Source: Hyalella azteca
Taxonomy: Eukaryota; Arthropoda; Malacostraca; Amphipoda; Hyalellidae
Direction: 5' to 3'
Assembly: GCF_000764305.2 (NCBI RefSeq)
Contig: NW_025946018.1
Coordinates: forward strand, 186,001 to 250,000
DNA: 64,000 bases
This document shows, in pieces, positions 1 through 11,400 of the stretch. The position numbers were made by a program, and so were the translations under genes. The notes under the pieces were generated by a model, which was not told the origin of the DNA, did no database searches, and saw nothing but the letters and a program-made list of their open reading frames with translations. Numbering within the stretch: the stretch's first letter is position 1; each line of letters starts with the position of its first letter.

Positions 1-1235
1 CATAACGGGTGGATCATGGCTTGCTGAATAATCTCATGAAATAAAAATCTATAATGATATAAATTTCAATTCAAACGTAAAATCACTGATATACACCGTA
101 AGAAAAACTCAGACAAATTGCAGCTTTGGAAGTCTACACTGTACAGAAGTAGACGTACTCGGTGACCTTTGCTGTGGATGCAAGCGGACGCCGTACGACC
201 GACCGTGAACCCCGCGATACGCGCGAGTCGGGGCGGAATGCTAAGGAAGAAAGCGATTCTTGTTCGCTGCACGGATAGCGAGTGAGGTCGGTTCCGATAT
301 TTCTATGCTCGCTGTCGCAAACGTGTTGTATTTTCTCTCGCCCAAATATTAGCTGGAGTTGATTATACCATAACTAACTTTCTACTGCCATGGTAGTATC
401 TAGTTGATGTCCATAGAACTTGTTCGAACTATGTCAAAAAAAATACCTCAATTACCTCGTCCAATTATATCATTACAGTCCGTCCATGATTCATAAGGTT
501 GAAGGTATGCTGGCCGAACCCTAGACGGTAATTAAATAGCAGGTGCAGCTGTATGGGAGCAGCTCCAATTACCATCTTCCTTCGTAAGGCATCATTCAAA
601 AGACTTTTTTTAAGCCTCTGCATTTATTAATCTTATATTTTCAGGGCTTGACTTTACTAAAACAAGAATCGCTATTAATGCTGGGTGATGGAGACTATTA
701 CTTGGTAGCATAAATGTATTTTCTATAGGATTAATTTAGAGCTTTAGAGCTTACTTGTTGGCAACAAAATGGTGCGTTTGCTGCTATCGGCGACACTCGC
801 TTCCTGTTTTCCGTTAAACTTCAGCAAAGTTGGTTGCATGTCGCCCGTTGTGCGTGCCGTGCTGTTCCTGTCCGCGGATGTTTGCGTCGACGTAGCGAAC
901 CTTAAAACAAACTTCGTTTGCTTCAGGGGCTTTACGCTCGCTTTAGCTTTTTCACCATTATTTAAATTTTCTTTTCTATTTAACAAAAAGAACATTTCGG
1001 GTGTAGATTCAAATGAAGCGTGATGGTAGAATTTTTTGCGGATTCTTGTTTATCTCGCTGAAAATGTGTTTTACGAAGATGATGAAACCGTTCAGTCATG
1101 TCTTTATCGAAAATGTTTCGGAGACGAACTCCGTCATGAAAGCATAAGAATATAATTTTTCTACATCCAAGATTTATCCTTCAATCATATCCCTCTCGTT
1201 CTCGTTCGTTATTTCGTGTGTATGTTTGAATGCTA

Positions 1236-1452
1236 TTTCAAAGTTCAAGAAAAATTTGGTTAGACACAGCATGATGTCTGAACCGTCGTTCTGTTCCTCG
1301 AACGAACCAATTCACATATTTTTGCTCTAACATTACGCAGTCTTTTTCAAAGTTCAGGAAAAATTTGGTTGGACACAGCATGATGTCTGAACCGTCGTTC
1401 TGTTTCTCGAACGAACCAATTCACATATTTTTGCTCTAACATTACGCAGTCT
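1236..1452. repeat. 109-bp tandem duplication
   Basis: Two nearly identical copies sit head to tail, starting at about 1236 and 1345, with a period of 109 bp. They differ at only a few positions, so the duplication looks recent. It lies in a region without a gene. Confidence 0.9.
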
Positions 1453-2084
1453 CCTAGTAGCGTTTACAGCGCGTTTTACCAGCCGAGTAACAAGACTACA
1501 AGACTACCTGCCTGTCTGCTGCAGCGCGGTGCTTGATCGCTCACTGCTATTCTTGGAGATGACGCCATCTCAGCTCACTTGCGATGACCTTAACTCTAAA
1601 CTTCGTTAATGTCATCGATTCTCACAAAAAAGAAGCTAATTTTTGGCTCCAATAATTTAGTTTACAAGCAATATGAAATGAATATATGTAATGATAACTT
1701 GTTTTGGGAAATTTTTGCGATATGACGACTATTCGGATGAGTTCAATTTTAATTTTTTACTTAGGATCAAACAGATCCAAAACAAAAAATGTTTTGAATA
1801 GCACTAAATTTTAAACGAGAAATGAATTATTATTATCAAATTGAGATTTAGAGATTTACTTACAAGTTTGGCGCAACGTTACTCCTCTTCAACTCTTCGG
1901 AATGACTTCAAAGCCTAAAACTATTCCATTCTTGGACCGCGTCACCTGTTCCGTCAATACGCGCTGTAGGCACTGCCTGGTTACAGGGAGTACAGTGCAG
2001 TGACCCCGAAGCCATTCCATATTAGTAACCGTTGCTGGAAGAGCAGCGAGCCCTGGGTGGAGGTAGGTGAGGGCTGGTGAGGGG

Positions 2085-2208
2085 ACTATGGTGAGGGTAG
2101 GAGAGGCCACCGGAAAAAAGTGACCAGGAGGGGGGGATAGGTGGGGTGACCGGAGTAAGGGTAGGTGGGGTGACCGGAGTAAGGGTGGGTGGGGTGACCG
2201 AGTTTAGG
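2085..2208. repeat. G-rich tandem repeat, about 24-bp unit
   Basis: The motif GGTGGGGTGACCGGAGTAAG recurs with a period of about 24 bp, with roughly two and a half good copies (2129-2205) and degenerate ones before them. The plus strand is strongly G-rich, unlike the AT-rich surroundings. Confidence 0.8.
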
Positions 2209-3894
2209 GCATGCAGCCAGTATCGATCTTGGCGGGCAACTTGTTGCGCAGTTACGCTCACGTTTCAGCGAACTTCATGAGTCACGATCGCACTTTTGTA
2301 CATTCGCGGTTGCGTTCTTGTAGAATGAAATATTCGTGTTCTTTTCCACAATATTCGATAACTTTTTGAATCCTTTTAAATGAGTGTATCGCTGAAGAAT
2401 TTACTCGTGTCTGTTTACTAAAACTTTCTCGAATTCTTGAGTTCTTGTTGTGCGTCCTGAAACGCTTTTGATCTCTATTGTTAACGAAATGAAAATAATG
2501 AAAATCTATACGTAATATATTTTTATTTTTCTTTCGAGCGACTTACGTTAAGGGCTTCGATGGATTTCTCATATTGGCTGGCACTTACAGCGTATTGATG
2601 CTTGTGAGGGAAACTTTGAAACCAATATCGGATGAAATAATTGGAAAGTATGTGGACCAAGCCTTGGAATTAATTTTTTATAATCACCGCTCAAAACAGT
2701 AATAAATATACTCTAATCCTTGATATTATCTTCTTTTACATATTTTTACGTTTTGTATGATGTGGAACAATAGATCATGGAAGGCATCGTCGAGAACTAA
2801 CGAATTAAATATCGAGGAATGTAGGAATCTCGTATAGAAAGTAAATGTCAATACTCGTAAATGATGTTGACCTTGCATTTTTAAAGCTAATTTCTCCAAA
2901 AGTACGTCGCCGTCTTGGCAGCGCCTTGTTCGTTAAATTGCTGCCTTGGAATTCCTGTGGCGAAACCTTCAGCCATGCGGCCCTTACAGCCTTTTTGTCC
3001 AAATTAAAACTAATGGTTTTTGTTATTCCATCCATAGTAATAAGTCGGCTGGTCCAGGCCCAGTCCGAAACCCTTCCACTACGCGTTAATTGGAGGCAAG
3101 CATTGCGGCAGAGAAAGACTTTAAACAGTTTTAGTCAAATGAACAATGCAGGAGACAAGCCAACAGCCATTGTTACGCGAGTGTTACGATATTTTAATGC
3201 ATAATTTTGAGCGTGTATGTTAAGTGCATTTCCTGGATTCCAGACAATTCATTTTTGTGTTAATTTCAAGGTTATACTATTATAATATTTTCATCATGCT
3301 TTTTTGTAGATATTTTTCTAAGAAATGAGCATCCACCAGCAAAATTAATCAATAACGTTGACTTGATGACATATGTCGAGGATGTCTATGATTTAGTCAC
3401 AATTTGTTTATGATATAATCATATTAGGCCCCCTTAACTGCTGGAAAAACATCGCATAAATTTTTTATTCTACTTTGGTGATCAGTATATGCTCCTATAC
3501 CTATTGTACCCTACTATGATTATTTTTAAACTCCTGATGCTATTTACAGCTCTTTTGTAATGTTATTTCGAGATTGTTACTTGTAAAATATTCTTGCATT
3601 ACTAGTCAAAACTCGTACCTATTCTCGTTGTTTAGTGCAATCGTCCAAAAGATGATACCAGTGATGCACCGTATTTAACCGTGTTATTCGCTGTTAAATT
3701 TCATGTAATTTATAAATAGTTTCACGCTTTGTTCCAAATTTATTGAATTGCTTTTCCAATGTGTTTTGATTTAAATTTTTGTTAAAGTACTTGTATGCTC
3801 GCCGGATAGGCAAATAAATGAGGCACTAGATGGCTACCGCACCTGCAGTGTAGGTATCTTTAAAGCTGCTCAGGCGGGTTCTGGGTCTGCACTG

Positions 3895-4105
3895 GTGAAG
3901 ATCATAACCCCGAACAGGTTTAGACCGTAACCCTTAACAGGTGTAGATCGTAGCCCCAACAGTTGTACAGCGTAACCCCTAACAGCTGTAGATTGTAACC
4001 CCTAAGAGCTGTAGATTGTAACCCCTAATGGGTTTAAATCGTAGCCCCCAACAGTTGTACACCGTAACCCCTAACGGTTGTAGATCGTAACCTCGAACTG
4101 GTGCG
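3895..4105. repeat. Degenerate 23-25 bp minisatellite
   Basis: About eight imperfect units containing GTAACCCCTAACAG and TGTAGAT follow one another with a period of 23 to 25 bp. Open reading frames through it exist only because the unit lacks stops in some frames. Confidence 0.8.
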
Positions 4106-5997
4106 ATTGTGAGCCTCCCACTCAATTGCGCTAATTTATCGTCACCAGATGTTCGTTGTCCCGGATATGAAGTTCTCGCCCCCTCTTCCCCTTCCGTTCC
4201 CCTCTCATTGCTCTCGTTTCGTAATTGGTGCGACCTGGTCTTGTTATGGCTGTACGTGTTCATGCAGCGTTATGCGTCTTGTCTATCGTCTACCATGACA
4301 AAGCCGCACTTATTACAGTAAATTTTTTTTCCTAGGTGAAACTCAATACGTTACTGTCAGAAACCGGAAGCAAATGTGATTCATTAATCCATTACATTGC
4401 CTGCCTGCGCATTCGAAACTGGCGAAGAATGCGTCGTGAATGAAATGAAACGGGACAAAGAGAAACGGGACAAATTTTATTAAGCGAGGATGACTTCAAC
4501 TCAACTGCGACCTGGTGCCCGAAACAATAAAGAGGATGATTGTTTCATTTGTTATTCGTACATGTCCCATCACATGAGAATATCTCAACCTGCAGAAATG
4601 CTTATCATAGAGTATTAAACTTGACCTTAAGAATTAGGCCATGATAATAAACAGATTAATTTTTATATCCCACCGCACCGATCGACCTGCCAAACGGTCT
4701 ATGGCACAGTGCTATAACTGATGGCTGAGCGCCTTGCTCGTTTCGGCTCTGGTTTCCAAATTGCAACTCATTTCTTGACTTCTGACCTCTCCTGCATGGG
4801 ACTGTAATACTGAGACATTGACTGCTGAGGCTCGTTTACGGAGCCTAGGCCAAATAAGTAGGCCACAGTTGGCGTACTGTATTTATTGGTTAATTCCTAT
4901 AAGACATTCATTAATATTTGGCCATCAAACTCATTTTCAACGTCCTACTATTATTGTTGCTTTAGATAGAGATGAAGGAATATTCGTTAAAAATAAAAAA
5001 AAAATCTAGCAAGCGAGGGAAAAGTAATACAAAATTTTCACGATTTTATTCTGATATCAATTTTCCGAATGAACGTTCCGTCATTACAGCAGACCTTAAC
5101 CAAATACGTATTAGTTGATTTTGTATTTATTTATTGACTTGTTATGTACGAATGTTTATTGTAAATTTCGCAATGACCGTTGACTTAGCATTGCAAACAT
5201 GTACATGAAACGTTCATTAATTTCACGGGACTTGCCGGGTAACGCCCTGCCACTCCGGCCTCGGTGTCCGCTCCTGCCTAGCATCCTCCCACAGACGATG
5301 TGTAGCCGGTGCACTCAATTGTCTTTATTGCCTCAATGCTTCCTTAACCCACTCCTTGTTGCTCACGCTCCACACACAACGTTATACATTCAGCATACTT
5401 AGAATTTCAGCATGCATATGTACTTTCCAACCTTGCATTTCAATCCATCATGTTGCACTTACACGATATTGAATACCTAACCTCACAAGAAGTGGCATCG
5501 CTTCACGGTTTTTCTAGTTTAGAAGTGGTTGTGAATCGTCCACCAATGCTTCGCTATTCTCAATAACCTGAACACAGAATTGGAATGTGACTTTTTTTCT
5601 TCTCCCGGTCGGTTCACTGAACCTCGAGTTCGTTTACACTTTTTACTATTAACTCCTTTTGAAGAAACATTCATGAGCTCGATGACATTCCAGAAAAATT
5701 TGCAGCATTGCTGCCGGTCTTATCGACCGGAATTACTGGTCGCTGCTCGATCGCATTGCAAACGAGACGCAAGTTTCAACAGGCTATGCGTCGCTTCGCT
5801 TTATTTCTAGGCATAATCGTCTCCTGGCTTCGTACATTAATGCGATATTCAAATAAGGAAATTATTTATCAACAGCTTTTTTCGTAGCGACGATTGCGTT
5901 TGTTGCATGTGCGGTGAAGATTGTTGTCCTTTGCGATTCATCTGTTGTTGAATTTTCTTAATCGTACTATTTCATAATCTTGAAACAGAACAGGATT

Positions 5998-6184
5998 TTA
6001 TCAACCTTATGGTCCTATTTCTCAATGAGAGTTACCTTTCACAAAGAACACAAGCATGAATGAACGCGAAAGAAGTGTATCCATTGTGAATCAAGTCACG
6101 AAAAGTTCAAGAATCGGCAACAGGCCATGGGCCTATTTCTTCAACGCCGACACTTCTGTTCTATTCTATTGTATTCTATTCTAT
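5998..6184 (+). mobile_element. CR1-like non-LTR retrotransposon 3' end
   Basis: The segment ends with AAGAATCGGCAACAGGCCAT and a run of TTCTA pentamers (about 6155-6184). The same ending occurs at 13805-13986 (plus) and, reversed, at 23955-24180. Simple-repeat tails are typical of CR1/L2-type elements. The first 110 bases (5998-6110) are shared with 7451-7560, after which the two copies diverge abruptly. It is a heavily truncated, non-coding relic. Confidence 0.7.
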
Positions 6185-7450
6185 GATTGATTACAAATAT
6201 TTTATGTCGGCTCTTGCGGGAGAGCGATGGCGCTGGCAGCACAGAGCGCTGCTGTGTTGGTTGCCAAGCGCCTCCTGTGTGGACTCGAGCGCTCAGACGT
6301 GAGAAAATCTTACCGAGCTGGTGTCGGATTCTCTAAAATTCAGAGGTGATCATAACTGTCCGTTTTGCGTATAGTTCTGGTACTTTTTATGTTGCTTTAA
6401 AATGCGTAAACTTTGTATTAATAATTATTATGACAGCAGGGAAGCTATTTTCCCGAACATGGCCGGGTTTGCCTGCTGGCCACTAATAATTTTGAACTAT
6501 TTAGTGTTAATATATTATATCATCGATGCAACGATAGTTGTAAACTCATTCAGAATCTATAAATTTATCATTTATAAATATTTTTAATTATATATAAATT
6601 CAGTCAGAATATATATGAATTCAATCTACCGGATGAAACTACAAAAAATACTGCTGTAGCATATGACGCGGCCACTCGGAGCGGTTTGTAAACAGCTTCA
6701 GATTGTCGTATCTGAGGCATGAAAGAACCGCCTGTTGTACGTGGTGTTCGGGAGAGTCGGTAGCTGGTCTGTCATCTCTACAGCGGCACTGTAACTTTAT
6801 CTGTATCGCTTCTTCAAACGAAGCGCACTGTGACCAAGATTTTTGAGCTACTAGATCATTTTGTATATTGTTTATTATTAGTTGTACTTATTAATTATTG
6901 CTATGTGAGGTACGATTGATTAAATTTATCCATGGAAGCTGAGTCTGTATTTTGACATACGAAGCATTAGCTCTTCTGGCCCTAATTGTGTACCAATATT
7001 ACACTCCTGCACATCATGCCAACCGTCAGTGGATCGATTAGCTTATAGGCAGCCATCACACTTCAGGACCTTCAGGCAGTTGCTTCTTTTATGAGCTCGA
7101 GTCTTTTGCTATCTATACATGCGTGATAATCCTGTGGCACACTGCCCTGATTTAAGGAGCAGCTGAAGCGTCAATAGTTATTTTCCTTTCAACATGACGT
7201 ACCTAATGCCCTCAATAACGGAATTATGCAGAAAAATCGCAAAGTACTTGAGTTTAGAGATCAGTAAGTATTCATTCCTTCGGAAAGACACAATAGTTTA
7301 CGTTTTCCTAGTCAAGGCACTTTAATTTCACCGAAGGTTGCGATTCAACCGGAGGCCCATTTAATAATAATATAATTAACAAGCACCTGCTGGTCCGAGA
7401 CTTTGAAAGCGTTTGCCTGAAGAACATTGCTATATAAGGCACGAGTCTCG

Positions 7451-7932
7451 TATCAACCTTATGGTCCTATTTCTCAGTAAGAGTTACCTTTCACAAAGAA
7501 CACACGCATGAATGAACGCGAAAGAAGTGTATCCATTGTGAATCAAGTCACGAAAAGTTCCAAGTTATCTGCAGAGCATCAATCAGCTAGAGAATCAGTG
7601 TGGTGTGAACTTACTCTAAAAGGCAAAGATAGCCTTCTCATAGGGGTCATTTACAGATCACCTAACAGCACCTCTGATAACAATAAAGTACTAAACAGCC
7701 TTTTACCGAGCATGTCATTCAGCAGGTCGCATAAAGATTTGAAATGCCTAGCTCCTTATCGAACCCGGTGGAAGTCTAGTAGCTTCTTCAAACTATCGCC
7801 AGTCATGAAAAGATCCGGTCAAATGACACGAGTTAAGATCTATGAACAAGGCACGAAATGGAAAAGAATCGGCGACAGGCCACATCAGGCCTACACTTCA
7901 GAGCCGACATCACTATGTTATGTTATGTTATA
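7451..7932 (+). mobile_element. Internally deleted CR1-like retrotransposon relic
   Basis: An open frame at 7508-7933 contains LIGVIYRSPNSTSDNN preceded by WCELTLKGKD. This resembles the core of the apurinic-type endonuclease domain of CR1-like non-LTR elements. Upstream it shares about 110 bases with the relic at 5998. Downstream it jumps into a 3' region that ends in a TATGT pentamer tail (about 7912-7932). The reverse transcriptase is absent, so the copy is dead. The frame is open by chance across the deletion joint. Confidence 0.7.
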
Positions 7933-8435
7933 AGGTGCGAAGGGATATACATGCTTCTGGTGTTGCCAACGGCTATACAAGAGCTTTAGTTCAAGGTTGC
8001 CTTAGCTTGTTCGTTTCACGGCCTCCTTCCACCAACTTTGAGGCTGATTCATTTCGTGAAGAGCTTCTTAAAAAGCCGTGAGTAAATCGTTGTTTAGTGT
8101 CGTCACAGTAAGAATTATCTTGTGTAGAAGGGGCAGCGTAGCCAAAGTAAAAATTAAACTTTGTAGAAGGGTTAGCTGAAATCAGTTTTTATGTAGATTC
8201 AAGTTTGTTATGTTTTTAGGACCTTTTCGGCTTTGAAAACTGACCCTTCTCTGATTGTTGAAAGCTTATGAGATCTATTGCAAACTTTTTGCACATGAGC
8301 TGACATAATTATCTGCTCAAGTAAATTTATTGCTGATATAATTTTGAACAGCACTTTAATGACAACATCTTTTAACACAATCTTCGTGTGAGAGCGAGCT
8401 CGCTTTCCTCATGACACGGTGAGAGAAAAGCCTCC

Positions 8436-11400
8436 GTGCTAATGAGTGTGCGTAGGCAAGACACATCGCACCACGTCTTCGCCACAAAAGGACGGACGCT
8501 GAAGTTTGTAATCGAAGTTGTGCTGTGTAGCGGCTTTTGGCAAGCGTCGCGGGGTTATAGCGCTACATGGAAACTCCCTTCGTGCGGATTACCTCCTGGA
8601 ATGCCGCGCCCGTTGCTCCTTTTGAAGAAGGCAATTTCATTTGTCGTAAGATTCCTGCGAGATCTTCTTTGTTGGTAATTTTACTGTAAGGCATCTGATG
8701 ATTCGGATGAAGGAAGTCTTGCGGGAAGTGTTTGAAAGATAAGATGCTTAATATAATTTCTGCGTGTAACAGTAGTAATAAAAGACGTTATGTGATAAAT
8801 TAGATCTGTTTTTAAAATAAACCTTCTTAATCATAGAATATCGTTTCGAAATTTATTCGCATTATAACTCGTCGTTATGCTGGGAACCTCTAGCATGATT
8901 TAATCTAATATATTTAGTTTTCTAAGTGATTTTTCTCAAGATCGAAGAGAAATGAGTTCCCTTCTATAATTGATATGAGCATTCATCGCTATTTCTGTTC
9001 AATCCTCTTCATTAAATTGCCATACACGAACAGCTGGGGATGTAGCATTATATTTGAGTTTCTGCTCACGAATAAATATCCCCTGTGTTCGTTTTATCGA
9101 CGCTGTCTTCCTCTTCCTGGGTCGTGGAATGGCGGTTTTCTACGCGTAACAAAAACTGATAACCAGGCAACTCACGAGAGACATGCCAAGGTTACGCGAC
9201 CTGCGATCCTTCACGTCGTGACTTCGTCGCGCACAGCCACGATTTTTAGCGCATTTTCTCGATCATTTATGGAAAAAAGGCGCTATTGTGCTCGCCATGT
9301 CCGTCTGTCCGTCCGTAACTCCACGTTTTCGTCGACGAGAAAATGCGTTTTCTGTCACTCACTGCAGTGAGTACTGATCGTTACATTTTTCGGTGATATT
9401 CCTCCTCCACGCTCACCTGGAACTTTGTCAACTTATTAAGTTATGTCGTTTTAGCACAAATGCCTCCTTAGGTTTATCTTCAATTAACATCCTTTTACTA
9501 TCATACGTTTTCCTTTAATTTCAAAGGTCTTGATTTTATTTGGTCGATATCATCCTGAATATTTGTTTGAAGTATCGTGATATTTTCCTGCTAACACAAA
9601 GAACGAGAACCAGAACCTGCAGATGCCTTTACTGGGGATTTCTTTAGGTTCTTTTCTTGCATACATCCGCAATGCTATTTATAATGAGTACCTTTCGTGC
9701 GGTGACGAATGTATTTGTATAAATTCCTTTTACTTCGCGTTGCAAAGAATAGAGTACACACGTATTGTTTTCCGTTGTTGATGAAATGTAATCCTAACAT
9801 TAAAAACATGTATTGCGCGGTCTTAAATTCAAGGCTGGAATATGTTTATTAGTACAAACAATTGCTTTATATTACAGGTGTGAATGCCTGAATAGTTCCT
9901 TAAATGGGTTTTTTGGGTTTTAACACTATTTTGAAATTTTTAAAAGCATTTCAATTTTCGTTGTTTTAGTGGAGCCTCTTGCCCATAAAGATAACTGCCC
10001 CGAAAAAAACTTCACGTATCTTGATTGTCTGGATTAATCCGCAGATAGTTGATTGCTTGTCATTAACGTAGAAATCTGTACAACGTATAATGGCGTGAAA
10101 GTGTCGGATGTTTATAAGAATGTTTTAAATTCCTCCTTGGCAGTATTCACAGCATTCATTATGTTATGTATAAAAAACGGATTTAGTATTTAAATTACCG
10201 TCCATGCTGCATCTGGAATGTTTAACTTGCCTACAATTAAACATTTAGTATGCAACGCAGAGCTTCACTATTCTTCATGTTAAGCATGTCGTGTAATAAG
10301 ATGCTACAACGAGTGTCTCTTGGCTGCATACGAAACAAAAACGCAAACTCTGAATCTCCATATAAAAAAGTGTAGATATTCAGCATAAACAAGCACGAAT
10401 ACAAAACTCTGGCCTTGAAGTTGGCTATTATCCTCATAGAAGGAGTGTTCATGTTCTCGCGCACTCTGGAAACAAGTGTCGCACGCTGTTGTTAGCATGC
10501 GCGTGACGGGAGTTTTTTAAGCATGTGATCTAATGCATACCGCTCTGGGTGGAGTTCCCTTATATATTGTTCCCGGCTGAAGGGCTTCTAATTACATTGA
10601 TGATTGAACAGCCATGACACAAGTCCCTCTTTTAGTTGATGAAATGACGTGACAAAAATCTTATTTATACTTGCAAATAATGCTTATTTAATTTAAATCT
10701 TTTCATCGTTACTAATATTATAATGCAAACTATCTTTATATTTTATGCATAGTATAGTATAGTATAGTTGGCTGCGTGGGGCTGGTAAAATTTCCGAACA
10801 TATACCCCGAATTTCACTTCTTCTTGTTCATGCGTTTTAGAACGGAAATAAATTAGTCACATATGCAGTTACGCACGACAGTTCCTTGCTCATCCATTCG
10901 CGCGGCATTTTAACGCCACATCTCGTCGGTTTTATCTACATTGTTAAATCGTCTAATTTTCCACGTTCTTTTCTCCTTAGATCCTGGCCCTGATCGCTAT
11001 TGCTCTGCTGCGCCGCTACAACCTCGAGTTCGACAGGGGCAGTCTCCTGGGCGCCAATGATGACTACAGGGATCGCCAACTTACAGGCAAGCAGAATTAT
11101 TCAATCAGAACAGCGTTATAAATTAACCAGCTAGTCATTATATAGTTGGGAGTTACGTCTAATAACTTTGATAGGATTCCATGAACAAACGAACAGCGTT
11201 TCCAACTGTGATGAGAAATTCTTTATGGTACCTCAATTGAACAGCTCCTGAAGAGATTCTAGTTCTAACGAAGACTGGACCTTTGCGTCAAACCAGTTTC
11301 TGTTGAATCACGTATTAGAACCATCTCAAGTGATGAAGTGGTTGTGGAAGTTTAAAAATGATTATTTTTGTGTAAAAAAATTCTCTTATTTTCTTGCTAG

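Larger units (their letters stand above)
1..8435. other. Gene-poor region with repeats
   Basis: I find no exon that can be tied to a protein family on either strand. The stretch around 120-340 is more CpG-rich than its surroundings and could be regulatory or a non-coding first exon, but nothing confirms this. The longest open frame (2845-3204, plus) has no recognisable domain. Tandem repeats and two retrotransposon fragments are listed separately. Confidence 0.5.

Noticed and set aside
2845..3204. 119-residue open frame as a gene
   Set aside because: It has no recognisable domain and no splice or start context. The opposite strand is open over much of the same stretch, so chance is sufficient.
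3895..4105. Telomere-like repeat because of CCCTAA units
   Set aside because: The period is 23-25 bp, and arthropod telomeres are normally TTAGG. The short similarity is a by-product of the minisatellite unit.
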